Shown one piece after another: positions 28,244 through 37,364 of a DNA stretch of 64,000 nucleotides. The position numbers and the translations under genes are program-made. The first letter of the stretch is position 1; every line of letters starts with the position of its first letter. This stretch comes from Luteibacter rhizovicinus (GTDB lineage Bacteria; Pseudomonadota; Gammaproteobacteria; Xanthomonadales; Rhodanobacteraceae). Location of the stretch: NCBI RefSeq assembly GCF_004342265.1, contig NZ_SMCS01000008.1, positions 62,001-126,000 of the forward strand, in the 5' to 3' direction. The notes beneath the pieces are model-generated. The model ran no database searches and had not been told where the DNA came from. It worked only from the letters and a program-made list of their open reading frames with translations.

Positions 28244-29065
28244 TCAGGCGCTCTCTGTTGCCCGCAGTTCCGCCAGTTCTTTTCGAAGCGCTTCGTTCTC
28301 GGCCGTCAGTTCCGCGACACGCAGTTTCAGCTCGTGGATTTCCTCGTGCTCTTCGATGGTTTCCTCTTTAGGAACCTTCTCGCGCGGCTTGCGCTTGGCA
28401 TCGCGCACACGCTTGGCCGCCTGCTTGAGCTCATCGCCGCCGGCGATGGCGGCGGCGCGCTGTTCTTCTTCCGGCAGGGTCGCCACGGCCGCTGCCGCAT
28501 TGATGGAGATCGTGCCGGATTTCACGGCCGCCACGACTTCCGGTGTTGCTTCCTTCTGGATTTTCTCGATCAGGCCGACCTGATTGCTGCTGAGGCGTGC
28601 CACACGAGCGAGATCTTCGCGGCTGGGCAGCGGCGCGGGTTTCACTACCTTGGCAGTGGCTGCGGGTTCCGCACTGGTGGCTCCATCTTCGCGATCGGCG
28701 GATGACTCCACCGGAGCTTCGGCTTCCGCGGCACGAACGCGCCGTTCGGTGAGGATTTCGCGCTTGCGCAGCGCGAGCACGCCGCGCTGGAAGTCCGACA
28801 CGCTGCGTCGGCCCAGGTGCTGGTCGATCATCCACAGGTGTACGTCGTCCATGGACTGGAAGTGGGTGTTCTGCGCGGTCTGGAACGGAATGTCGTGCTT
28901 CTTGCAGATGCCGTAACGGTTGTGGCCGTCGACGAGGACGTCGCCCCACAGCACCAGTGCATCGCGGCAGCCTTCGGCGAGGATGCTGGCTTCGAGCGAT
29001 GCGTGTTCGTCCGGCGTCAGTGGATCGATATAGGCTTTGAGTTCTTCATTGATGACGATGTCCAT
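28244..29065 (-). CDS. ParB/Srx-like DNA-binding protein
   Basis: A 273-residue protein. Residues 1-60 resemble the ParB N-terminal domain, with DGHNRYGIC at 46-54 in place of the usual GERRxxA box. Residues about 145-200 look like a helix-turn-helix region (DLARVARLSSNQVGLIEKI). Residues 235-270 are a charged heptad coiled coil (LRVAELTAENEAL). There is no parA next to it, so it is not a chromosomal or plasmid partition pair. A role as a solitary DNA-binding or CTP-binding regulator is inferred. It is convergent with the autotransporter and divergent from the dehydrogenase operon. Confidence 0.65.
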   Translation of the reverse strand: MDIVINEELKAYIDPLTPDEHASLEASILAEGCRDALVLWGDVLVDGHNRYGICKKHDIPFQTAQNTHFQSMDDVHLWMIDQHLGRRSVSDFQRGVLALRKREILTERRVRAAEAEAPVESSADREDGATSAEPAATAKVVKPAPLPSREDLARVARLSSNQVGLIEKIQKEATPEVVAAVKSGTISINAAAAVATLPEEEQRAAAIAGGDELKQAAKRVRDAKRKPREKVPKEETIEEHEEIHELKLRVAELTAENEALRKELAELRATESA

Positions 29066-29227
29066 GGCGCGGGGTCCGGAAAGCGGCGAGGGGGCGCATT
29101 GTAAAGATCTTGCGTCGCATGTGTTGAGTCTGTCCGGACAGGACAGCGGCCTGGTTTTGGGGTAAAACCTTATGAGCGCCGTTCCGGTGCGCTTCTTTCT
29201 CCAGCCATCGCCAAGAGGAAGCTATCG

Positions 29228-29803
29228 ATGTCCTTATCCCCCCAATCTCCGCAGGGCGGGTCTGATCTCGCCAATCCGGGTCGTCGCCGCGTTCTTGTTT
29301 CCGCTGGCATGATCGCCGCAGCCGCTGCGTTGCTGCCCTGGGCGAAAATGGCCTACGCCGAGGCACCTGCCCAGGCGAGTGCCGCCGAACTTGCCGGCTT
29401 CCTGGCCCTTTCGAAGCGTCTGACATCGCGTCCGAACCTCGACGCCGGTGTGTCGGAACGTATCTATGTCGCGCTGAGTGCCGGCGACCGGGCGTTTGGT
29501 CCCAGAGTCGCCGCGCTTACCAAAGCGATGGATGACGCGAACATCTCCGATATGCGCAAGTTCAACGAATCCGCCGTTGCCAGCGATGCTTCAATGAAGG
29601 CGCTGGCCATCGAAATCGTGCACGCATGGTATCTCGGCTACACGGGTACGCCCGGTAGCGGCACCACCGACGATGCGACGTTCATCACGTACACCGGCGC
29701 GCTCATGTACGAGTCGACGCAGGATGTCACCGTGATACCTACCTATGCCCGCGCCGGTACCAATTACTGGACCGAAGCGCCCGCAAGCATCGCTACCGAC
29801 TAA
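29228..29803 (+). CDS. Small (gamma) subunit of FAD-dependent sugar dehydrogenase complex, Tat-exported
   Basis: A 191-residue protein with a twin-arginine signal (GRRRVLVSAG, hydrophobic stretch, cut near AYAEA). The mature part matches the membrane-bound FAD sorbitol/glucose dehydrogenase small-subunit family, with conserved WYLGYTG and TYTGALMYE segments. In related complexes this subunit is needed for folding and Tat export of the flavin subunit, which lacks its own signal. It is first in a three-gene operon: small subunit, catalytic subunit, cytochrome c. Confidence 0.85.
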   Translation: MSLSPQSPQGGSDLANPGRRRVLVSAGMIAAAAALLPWAKMAYAEAPAQASAAELAGFLALSKRLTSRPNLDAGVSERIYVALSAGDRAFGPRVAALTKAMDDANISDMRKFNESAVASDASMKALAIEIVHAWYLGYTGTPGSGTTDDATFITYTGALMYESTQDVTVIPTYARAGTNYWTEAPASIATD

Positions 29804-29900
29804 GGGTCGCCACGAGCAACGGATCGCACGTGGCGGCGGGCTTTCGTCCCGGCGTCAGCCGTGCCATGCCTCTCTATCTATCCACAGACCGAAGGTTCCC

Positions 29901-31487
29901 ATGGATACTCAATACGACGCCGACGTTATCGTCATTGGCTCCGGTGCACTCGGTAGTAACGCCGCTTACGAGCTGGCGAAGAAGGGCCGCTCGGTCATCA
30001 TGCTGGAAGCGGGTTCGCGCATTCCTCGCTGGAAGATCGTCGAGAACTACCGTACGTCGCCGCGCAAGCACAACTTCAACGATCCGTATCCGAACCAGCC
30101 ATGGGCGCATACGACCGAAGAGCCCGACTACATCGAGAACACCGGCTCGTTCAAGTTCCTGCCGGGGATGCTGAAACTGGTGGGCGGTACGACCTGGCAC
30201 TGGGCTGCCGCGTGCTGGCGCTATCTGCCGAACGATATGAAGCTGAAAACGCTGTATGGCGTGGGTCGCGACTGGCCGATCGATTACGACACGCTGGAGC
30301 CGTATTACCAGCGTGCCGAAGAAGCGCTGGGTGTCTCGGGAAACGATCAGGAAGACCAGAGCGGGCAGGGCGGCAAGGCATGGCCGCCGCGGTCGAAACC
30401 CTATCCACTGCCCCCCGAGGGCACGACGTTCATGACCCAGCGCATCAACGAGCGTCTGGCGCCGGAGGGATACCACTATATCCACGAGCCCAATGGACGT
30501 GCGTCGAAGCCGTACGAGGGCCGGCCGGCGTGTTGCGGTAATAACAATTGCATGCCGGTTTGTCCCATCGGTGCCATGTATAGCGGCGACGTGCATGCGA
30601 CGCAGGCCGAGCGCGCCGGCGTAAAGCTCATCACCGAAGCCACCGCGTACAAGCTCGAAAAAGGTCCGAAGGGCAAGATCGTTGCGGTGCATTACAAGAA
30701 ACCCACGGGTGAGGATGTCCGCATCACCGCGCGTTATTTCGTGGTCGCGGCGCACGGTCTGGAAACGCCCAAGCTGCTGCTGATCTCCGAGGTGGCCAAT
30801 TCTTCCGATCAGGTCGGCCGCAACCTCATGGATCACACCGGCATCGGTCTCACGATGATCGCGAAGGACCCGGTATGGCCCGGCCGCGGCGCCGTGCAGC
30901 AGGGCGGCATTTTCAACTGGCGCGACGGCGACTTCCGCAAGAATCATTCGGCGGTGAAGCATGCCATGACCAATATGGTGCCGAACCCGGCCGTGACCGA
31001 GCGCCTGTTGAAGCAAGGCGTGATCGGCCCGGAACTGGATGAGCGCATTCGCCACGATGCGTCGCGCTGGGTCGATGTGTCGACGGTCTTCGAAATGCTT
31101 CCGCACGCGAACAATCGCATAACGCCAGGCGACAAGAAGGATGCGCTCGGCATTCCGATGCTTCGCGTGAACTACGATGTCGACGACTACGCGGCAGCCG
31201 GCAAGGTGATTGCAAAACAGGACTTCGCGAAATTCGCGAAACTTCTGGACGCGGAGATCGTGGAGGACGAAACCGGCTGGCAGAACCGCGACCACATCAT
31301 GGGCACGGTCATCATGGGGTCCGATCCGAAGGATTCCGTCGTCGACGGCGATTGCCGCACGCACGATCACGACAACCTGTTCCTGGCGACCACGGGCGTG
31401 ATTCCGGCATCCGGTGTCATCAACCCGACGCTGACCGGAGTGGCGTTGTCCATCCGGATCGCCGACACGATCAACAAAGAAATCTAA
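29901..31487 (+). CDS. GMC-family FAD dehydrogenase catalytic subunit with 3Fe-4S motif
   Basis: A 528-residue flavoprotein starting MDTQYDADVIVIGSGALG with the FAD-binding GxGxxG at the N-terminus. CCGNNNCMPVC at 211-221 has the spacing CC-x4-C-x3-C of the 3Fe-4S ligands known from the FAD glucose dehydrogenase of Burkholderia cepacia. His465 (RDHIMGTV) and Asn in GVINPTLTG near the end fit the GMC active-site pair. It lacks a signal peptide, consistent with piggy-back Tat export by the small subunit. It should oxidise a sugar, gluconate or polyol in the periplasm; which one cannot be told. Confidence 0.88.
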   Translation: MDTQYDADVIVIGSGALGSNAAYELAKKGRSVIMLEAGSRIPRWKIVENYRTSPRKHNFNDPYPNQPWAHTTEEPDYIENTGSFKFLPGMLKLVGGTTWHWAAACWRYLPNDMKLKTLYGVGRDWPIDYDTLEPYYQRAEEALGVSGNDQEDQSGQGGKAWPPRSKPYPLPPEGTTFMTQRINERLAPEGYHYIHEPNGRASKPYEGRPACCGNNNCMPVCPIGAMYSGDVHATQAERAGVKLITEATAYKLEKGPKGKIVAVHYKKPTGEDVRITARYFVVAAHGLETPKLLLISEVANSSDQVGRNLMDHTGIGLTMIAKDPVWPGRGAVQQGGIFNWRDGDFRKNHSAVKHAMTNMVPNPAVTERLLKQGVIGPELDERIRHDASRWVDVSTVFEMLPHANNRITPGDKKDALGIPMLRVNYDVDDYAAAGKVIAKQDFAKFAKLLDAEIVEDETGWQNRDHIMGTVIMGSDPKDSVVDGDCRTHDHDNLFLATTGVIPASGVINPTLTGVALSIRIADTINKEI

Positions 31488-31496
31488 GGGCCCGCC

Positions 31497-32939
31497 ATGA
31501 CGATTATTTCGATTGTGCACACCCGTGGATGGATATTGAAGGGCCTGATGCTGGCCACCGTGGGCTTCGTGTCGATGGTTCACGCACAGGCTGCAGCCGA
31601 CGACGCACTCGTGGCGCACGGCAAGGCCGTCGCCATTGCCGGCGATTGCGCGGCCTGCCACACGGACAATAAAGCCACGCCTTTCGCGGGCGGCCGGCCC
31701 ATCGGTTCGCCCTTGGGCAATATCTTCGCCTCCAACATCACGCCTTCGAAGACGAACGGCATCGGCAATTACACCGAGGAGCAGTTCGCCGCCGCGTTGC
31801 GTCGCGGCGTCGACGCCAGAGGTCGTCATCTCTATCCGGCGATGCCCTATACGGCATATGCGGGAATAAGCGATGAGGACATGCACGCGATGTATGTCTA
31901 CTTCATGCAGGCGGTGCCGCCGGTCGACAACGCTGTTCCACCAACGAAGCTGTCGTTTCCGTACAGCATGCGCTGGACGATGGCGATCTGGAACGCGCTG
32001 TACCTCAAGAAGGGTACGGTCGAAGGATCGTCTCCGGACAGCAAGGAGATCGATCGCGGCCGTTACCTCGTCGATACGCTCGGGCATTGCAGTTCGTGCC
32101 ACACGCCACGCAATCTGCTGATGGCGGAACGGTCGGGCAAGTATCTCGGTGGGGCGAACGTCGACGGCTGGATCGCTCCGAATATTACGTCCGATCCCGT
32201 GAGCGGCATCGGTGGCTGGTCGGCCGAAGAGATCGCGGCGTATCTGAAAAATGGTCACGTCAACGGCAAAGGGCAGGCGGGTGGCGGCATGGCCGAGGCG
32301 GTCGAGCAAAGCCTTCGCTATATGCCCGACAGCGATCTTCATGCGATAGGCGTGTATCTGAAATCGGTGCCGGCCATTCGCGTTGCCTCCGATGAAAAGC
32401 CAGCATACGAATACGCGGGCGGCACGCCGTTACCGTCGATAACAAAGCTCGAGCCGCAGCGCCCCGATGTCACCCGCGATCCGAACTTCGCAAAAGATGC
32501 CAGCTCTACCGACGGCTCCGTGCTTTACAGCGGCGCCTGCGCCAGTTGCCATCAGCCCAGCGGCAAGGGCACCGGGGATCAGTACTTTCCGTCGCTCAGC
32601 CACAACCGCGCGGTGGGTATGTCGACGTCCGACAATCTCGTGATGGCCATCCTGCATGGCATCGATCGCGAGGGTGCCGACATGCATGTGCTCATGCCCG
32701 CCTTCGATCGCGATCTGAACGACGCGCAGATCGCCGCAGTCGCGAACTATGTCAGCCAGCACTTCGGAAATCCGGGTGTCGTCACCACGACAGCACAAGT
32801 GGCACAGATACGTGCCGGGGGTCCGACACCGTTGCTGCTGCGTCTGACGCCGTATCTTCTCGCCGCAGCGGCGATCGTCGTTCTGCTGATCGTCTGGCTG
32901 ATCTTCCGCCGGAAGAAATCTCGTCGGGTACGTTCGTAA
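31497..32939 (+). CDS. Triheme membrane cytochrome c subunit of the dehydrogenase
   Basis: A 480-residue protein with a signal peptide (residues about 14-30) and three CxxCH heme c sites at 51-55 (CAACH), 198-202 (CSSCH) and 348-352 (CASCH). A C-terminal helix (YLLAAAAIVVLLIVWLIF) followed by basic residues anchors it in the membrane. This is the standard electron-transfer subunit that passes electrons from the flavin/Fe-S subunit to ubiquinone. It begins nine bases after the catalytic gene, completing the operon. Confidence 0.92.
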   Translation: MTIISIVHTRGWILKGLMLATVGFVSMVHAQAAADDALVAHGKAVAIAGDCAACHTDNKATPFAGGRPIGSPLGNIFASNITPSKTNGIGNYTEEQFAAALRRGVDARGRHLYPAMPYTAYAGISDEDMHAMYVYFMQAVPPVDNAVPPTKLSFPYSMRWTMAIWNALYLKKGTVEGSSPDSKEIDRGRYLVDTLGHCSSCHTPRNLLMAERSGKYLGGANVDGWIAPNITSDPVSGIGGWSAEEIAAYLKNGHVNGKGQAGGGMAEAVEQSLRYMPDSDLHAIGVYLKSVPAIRVASDEKPAYEYAGGTPLPSITKLEPQRPDVTRDPNFAKDASSTDGSVLYSGACASCHQPSGKGTGDQYFPSLSHNRAVGMSTSDNLVMAILHGIDREGADMHVLMPAFDRDLNDAQIAAVANYVSQHFGNPGVVTTTAQVAQIRAGGPTPLLLRLTPYLLAAAAIVVLLIVWLIFRRKKSRRVRS

Positions 32940-33026
32940 GAAAAGTCGATCTATGGGACTTTAGTCATGCGCAAGGGAGGGAATGGCCGCTTATTATCGT
33001 GGCCGTACCTCCACGGAATTCCGGCC

Positions 33027-34904
33027 ATGACTTTTCGCCTCCAGCCGCTGTACCTGGTTTTCTCGATGCTCGTGGTGTCGTCCGTCGACGCGGCGACCAC
33101 GAGCACGGCCATCGCCACATTGGTGCAGGTGCGCAAGGCTGCGGGAGGCGACGCGTGGAAATCCATGACCGCGTTCACGGTCGATGGCAGCCTTCGTAGC
33201 GATGGCATCGACAGCGTATACAAAGCCGCTGTCGACGGTTCGGGCAACCGGTATGTGGCGACAGTGCAGAACCCGGCACGATCGTTTGCCGATGGCCGGG
33301 ATGAAGCGGGGCGCTGGCATGTGGATGTGTCGGGGCTGGTTCATCCGCTCGACTCGCGCGAAGCGCTGCCGGTCGGCGTAAGCGAGGCCTGGCTGGCGCG
33401 TTTCGGCTGGCTCGACGCGCGGGACGACGCGACGTATGTGCGACTTCCCGATATCGTCGCGGCCGGTAAGCGTTACGAACAGCTGAAAGCGACGCCTCCG
33501 GGCGGTCGCGAGGTCACGTTGTGGATCGATCCGGCGACGCATCGCGTGGATCGCGCGATGTGGAATGCTTCGTTCCTGATTTTCACTCGACGCTACGCCG
33601 ACTACCGGACGGTGAAGGGTGCGGAGCTGCCGTTCCGCATCGCGACGACCCCGATGACGTCATCCGGCACGGTCGACGGCGACGAGGTGGTGCAGGTCGA
33701 AAGCTATGCGATCCCCTCTCCCGCCGATCTGGCAAAACAGCTGCGCCGGCCCGATGGCGTGGTGCGCGACGTGACGATGCTGCACAACGCGAGCATGGCG
33801 CAGACGCCGATGTCGCTGGAAGGCGGTGCCATCCTGGTCAATGCGTCGATCAACGGCAGTCGTCCCATGCCGTTCATTCTGGACACGGGCGGTCACGCGA
33901 TCCTGACGGACGATGCGGCACGCAAGCTGGGTATCAAGGGCGCGGGGCAGGGTGTCAGCACCGGTTCCGGTCCGGGTTCGATGACGACATCGTATGCGCG
34001 GATCGATCGGCTGACGATGGGCGACGCGGTAATTCACGATCAGACGTTTCTGGTCATGCCCTATCCATATCCGTTCTATGAGCGCGGTGAGGGCGAGCCC
34101 ATCGCTGGCATCCTTGGCCTGGAATTGTTCGAACGCTTCGCTGTGACGTTCGATTACGACCACGCCCGGTTGCTGCTCCAGCCGTACGATCGGGGGACTG
34201 CGCCGCCGGCCGGGGGCGGTGACGCGTTGCCACTGAGTTTTTCCTTCGACATGCCGCTGGTCGACGGAGCGATTGACGATCGCAAGGGTGTGTTCGGTAT
34301 TGATACGGGTAACTCGGGAAATCTGCTCGTCTTTCCACAATGGGCCGGCCGCGAAGGCCTGGCGGCACGCTACGCGGCGGGTTATCCGGCGTCCGGCGGT
34401 GGCGTGGGCGGTTCATTCGTATCGCACGTGGCACATACGCGCTCCATGCAACTTGGAAAGACCCGCGTGGATGACGTGGTCGCGCAATTGACACCCGAAA
34501 ACGCAGGCGCAACGGCCAATCCCTCGGAAGCGGGCAACATCGGACAGGACGTGCTGGCGCGCTTTATCGTGCACATCGACTACCGTCGCGGCACGATGTA
34601 TCTGGCGCCACGCGCGAAGGCGCAGGTCGTGCACAACGGGACGGCTGGTCTGCGTGTCGAAAGGCGCGAGGATGCGCCGGACCGCTTCATCGTGACCTGG
34701 GTCGTGCCGGGCGGTCCGGCCGATCAGATTGGCCTGAAGAAAGATGACGCCATTGTCGCGGTCGACGGCAAGAGTGCCCGCGCAATGGGTGGCTGGACGC
34801 TGCGAGACATCATCAATCACCGCGATGCGGGCACGAAGGTCGAACTGACGATGGCCGATGGCGCGAAACGGACGCTGACGCTGCGCGATATCGCACCGTT
34901 GTAG
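33027..34904 (+). CDS. Exported aspartyl (retropepsin-like) protease with PDZ domain
   Basis: A 625-residue protein from the ATG at 33027, with a signal peptide ending SSVDAA. Residues about 20-240 resemble a lipoprotein-sorting-like domain. Two retropepsin-like halves follow: FILDTGGHAIL with Asp286 and FGIDTGNSGNLL with Asp426, so a single chain carries both active-site aspartates. Residues about 540-620 form a PDZ domain (VVPGGPADQIGLKKDDAI). It probably acts in the periplasm. Substrate unknown. It follows the dehydrogenase operon after about 90 bases and may be cotranscribed. Confidence 0.8.
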   Translation: MTFRLQPLYLVFSMLVVSSVDAATTSTAIATLVQVRKAAGGDAWKSMTAFTVDGSLRSDGIDSVYKAAVDGSGNRYVATVQNPARSFADGRDEAGRWHVDVSGLVHPLDSREALPVGVSEAWLARFGWLDARDDATYVRLPDIVAAGKRYEQLKATPPGGREVTLWIDPATHRVDRAMWNASFLIFTRRYADYRTVKGAELPFRIATTPMTSSGTVDGDEVVQVESYAIPSPADLAKQLRRPDGVVRDVTMLHNASMAQTPMSLEGGAILVNASINGSRPMPFILDTGGHAILTDDAARKLGIKGAGQGVSTGSGPGSMTTSYARIDRLTMGDAVIHDQTFLVMPYPYPFYERGEGEPIAGILGLELFERFAVTFDYDHARLLLQPYDRGTAPPAGGGDALPLSFSFDMPLVDGAIDDRKGVFGIDTGNSGNLLVFPQWAGREGLAARYAAGYPASGGGVGGSFVSHVAHTRSMQLGKTRVDDVVAQLTPENAGATANPSEAGNIGQDVLARFIVHIDYRRGTMYLAPRAKAQVVHNGTAGLRVERREDAPDRFIVTWVVPGGPADQIGLKKDDAIVAVDGKSARAMGGWTLRDIINHRDAGTKVELTMADGAKRTLTLRDIAPL

Positions 34905-35001
34905 GCTGCCACACGGCTTGCCGCATCAGGACATCGGGCTGCCTCATATCGCCCGCCGCACGACATACCCCTGCGTAGAATCGGTTCGATTGTCAGGGGG
35001 C

Positions 35002-36135
35002 ATGATGAGTCGACTACCGGGGCTGGACCTGCTGCGCGCGATCGCGATCGTATGGGTGATGCTGTTTCATTCGTGGCTCGTGGGTGGCCTTGGCGCGCTG
35101 TTCGAGGGCGTGCAGAACTATGGCTGGATGGGTGTCGACCTGTTCTTCGTGCTCAGCGGTTATCTGATCGGAGCGCAGCTTCTGCGACCGCTCGCCGCTG
35201 GAGCGCCGCTGGATTTCGGCGGTTTCTATCTGCGCCGGACATTTCGTGTGTTGCCTGCTTATCTCGTGGTGCTGACGCTGTATTTCTGCGTGCCCGGGTT
35301 TCGCGAAAAGGACGGTATCCAGCCGCTATGGCAGTTCCTGACCTATACCGTCAATTTCCTGATCGACTACGAACACAACCAGGCGTTCTCGCATGTCTGG
35401 TCGTTGTGCGTGGAAGAACATTTCTATCTGGTCTTTCCATGGCTGGCATGGTTCCTGGTGCGGCGACGTTCCGCCACCGCCGTCGTCGTCACGTGCGTGA
35501 TGATCGTACTTGGCGGCATGCTGCTTCGTGGCCTGCTCTGGAAGGGCAGCGACCACTTCGTCGAACTGATTTATTTCCCGACCTATAACCGGCTCGACGG
35601 GTTGCTCGCGGGCGTGCTGCTGGCGACACTGGAACTGTTCCGGCCACGCACCTGGATGTGGATGCGGGCGCGCGCCAATACGGTGCTGTTGCCCGTCGGC
35701 ATCGCCGTGTTCGTGGCGTCGTGCATTGTGTTCTCGGATCGCGCGGGCTTGTTCGCCACCCTGATCGGTTACCCGCTGCTGTCGCTGGGTATGGCGTTAC
35801 TGGTTGCCTCGGCGACAGCGCCGCAAAGTTTTGTCGCGCGTATCCGGATTCCCGGCGCGAGCTGGCTCGCGCTGACGTCGTACAGCTTGTACCTCGTCCA
35901 CAAGGCGGTGTTCGGCATGGTCGCCGCGTCGATGCCCGAATGGCTGGCGCATCGTGGTTTCGTCACATTTCTGGCCTATGCGATTGCATCGCTGCTGGCG
36001 GGTGCGGCCCTGCATTACGCCGTCGAAAGGCCGTTCCTCCGGTTGCGCGACTGGCTTCTTCCCGCGCGTAACAAGGGACTTGCGGTTGCCTCTTGTAATA
36101 ATTCTTCATTTTACGATGCACATTCGGACGCCTAA
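35002..36135 (+). CDS. Acyltransferase 3 family membrane protein
   Basis: A 377-residue protein with about ten membrane helices. RLPGLDLLRAIAIVWVMLFHSW at the start, with the conserved Arg and His, and GVDLFFVLSGYLIG are hallmarks of the OafA/NodX-type acyltransferases, which acetylate or otherwise acylate sugars of lipopolysaccharide, exopolysaccharide or peptidoglycan. I place the start at the ATG at 35002, after a GGGG motif; an ATG at 35005 follows directly. It is a single gene and the acceptor is unknown. Confidence 0.85.
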   Translation: MMSRLPGLDLLRAIAIVWVMLFHSWLVGGLGALFEGVQNYGWMGVDLFFVLSGYLIGAQLLRPLAAGAPLDFGGFYLRRTFRVLPAYLVVLTLYFCVPGFREKDGIQPLWQFLTYTVNFLIDYEHNQAFSHVWSLCVEEHFYLVFPWLAWFLVRRRSATAVVVTCVMIVLGGMLLRGLLWKGSDHFVELIYFPTYNRLDGLLAGVLLATLELFRPRTWMWMRARANTVLLPVGIAVFVASCIVFSDRAGLFATLIGYPLLSLGMALLVASATAPQSFVARIRIPGASWLALTSYSLYLVHKAVFGMVAASMPEWLAHRGFVTFLAYAIASLLAGAALHYAVERPFLRLRDWLLPARNKGLAVASCNNSSFYDAHSDA

Positions 36136-36173
36136 GGTAGGAGATCCATCTCTCCCCCCCCAAGGTGACAACC

Positions 36174-37229
36174 ATGCAGTACAGACTACTCGGCCGCTCC
36201 GGCCTGAAAGTTTCCACGCTGACCATGGGCACGATGACGTTCGGCGGCCAGGGCAAGTTTGCATCCGTCGGTAGTTCGGGCGTCGACGAAGCGCGGCGTC
36301 TGATCGATATGTGCATCGACGCTGGCGTGAACCTGATCGACACCGCGAATGTTTATTCCGACGGCGCGTCGGAAGAAATTATCGGCGAAGTACTGGGTGG
36401 CAAGCGCCCCGGTGGCGTGCTGATTGCCACGAAGGCGCGCTTTCCGATGGGCAGCGGCCCGAACGATGGCGGCCTGTCGCGTTATCACCTCATTCGCGAG
36501 TGCGAGGCGAGCCTGAAACGCCTGCGCACCGATGTGATCGATCTGTACCAGGTCCATCAGTGGGACGGCCAGACGCCGCTGGAAGAGACGCTGGAAGCGC
36601 TCGATACGCTGGTGCGTCAGGGCAAGGTGCGTTATCTCGGCTGCTCGAATTATTCCGGGTGGCATCTTATGAAGGCACTCGGCATCAGCGAGCGCGAACA
36701 TCGTCAGCGCTTTGTCAGCCAGCAGATTCATTACACGCTGGAAGCGCGCGAAGCCGAATACGAACTGCTGCCGATTTCCGTCGACCAGGGGCTGGGTGTA
36801 CTGGTATGGAGCCCGCTGGCCGGTGGTCTGCTTTCCGGTAAGCATCGTCGCGATGCCAAGGCGCCCGAAGGCTCGCGTCAGCTTTCCGGCTGGACCGAGC
36901 CGCCGATCCGCGACGAGGAGCGTCTGTGGCGCATCGTCGATACGCTGGTTTCGGTGGCCGACGCGCACGGCGTTTCCGCGGCGCAGGTCGCTCTGGCCTG
37001 GTTGCTGGAACGTCCCGCCGTCACGTCGCTGGTTATCGGCGGCCGGACCGAGGTCCAGTTCCGGGACAACCTCGCCGCTGCCGACCTGAAACTCACGGCG
37101 GAGGAGCGCCAGCGCCTCGACGACGTCAGCGCCCCACCGATCCTCTATCCGTACTGGCATCAGCTGCTGACGGCCAGCGATCGGCTGGGCCCGGCGGATA
37201 AGGCGCTGTTCGGTCCGTTGATGGGCTGA
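36174..37229 (+). CDS. Aldo/keto reductase
   Basis: A 351-residue NADPH-dependent oxidoreductase. The catalytic tetrad is visible as Asp in NLIDTANVYS, Tyr in the same segment, Lys in LIATKARF and His in YQVHQWDG; the C-terminal SLVIGGRTEVQFRDNL binds the cofactor phosphate. The ATG at 36174 has AAGGTG about six bases upstream, so a GTG at 36165 is less likely. It belongs to the AKR group of putative oxidoreductases such as YajO. Substrate unknown. Confidence 0.9.
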   Translation: MQYRLLGRSGLKVSTLTMGTMTFGGQGKFASVGSSGVDEARRLIDMCIDAGVNLIDTANVYSDGASEEIIGEVLGGKRPGGVLIATKARFPMGSGPNDGGLSRYHLIRECEASLKRLRTDVIDLYQVHQWDGQTPLEETLEALDTLVRQGKVRYLGCSNYSGWHLMKALGISEREHRQRFVSQQIHYTLEAREAEYELLPISVDQGLGVLVWSPLAGGLLSGKHRRDAKAPEGSRQLSGWTEPPIRDEERLWRIVDTLVSVADAHGVSAAQVALAWLLERPAVTSLVIGGRTEVQFRDNLAAADLKLTAEERQRLDDVSAPPILYPYWHQLLTASDRLGPADKALFGPLMG

Positions 37230-37278
37230 GCGGGGCGCGATGGGCGGATGAGACGAAACGGGACTGGGCGTGGTGAAT

Positions 37279-37297
37279 AAGAACGATTATCATTCGT
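37279..37297 (+). promoter_or_regulatory. Fur-box-like site upstream of the TonB receptor
   Basis: AAGAACGAT-T-ATCATTCGT matches the 19-bp Fur consensus at about 12 of 18 arm positions and is a near palindrome. It lies 68-86 bases before the start of the siderophore receptor gene, where Fur would block the promoter when iron is plentiful. Matched by eye. Confidence 0.65.
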
Positions 37298-37364
37298 TAC
37301 TTCGCTGCCTCCGGGCGGCTCAGGGGCAGGGATAGCCACCGTTTCGTCTCATCAGGTCGCATCC

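Noticed and set aside
28244-29065. Partition system or plasmid origin
   Set aside because: The ParB-like gene has no parA partner and no parS-like or iteron repeats around it, and sits between chromosomal genes.
29874-32342. 822-codon open frame opposite the dehydrogenase operon
   Set aside because: The plus strand carries three clear family proteins; the opposite frame is a shadow of their codon bias.
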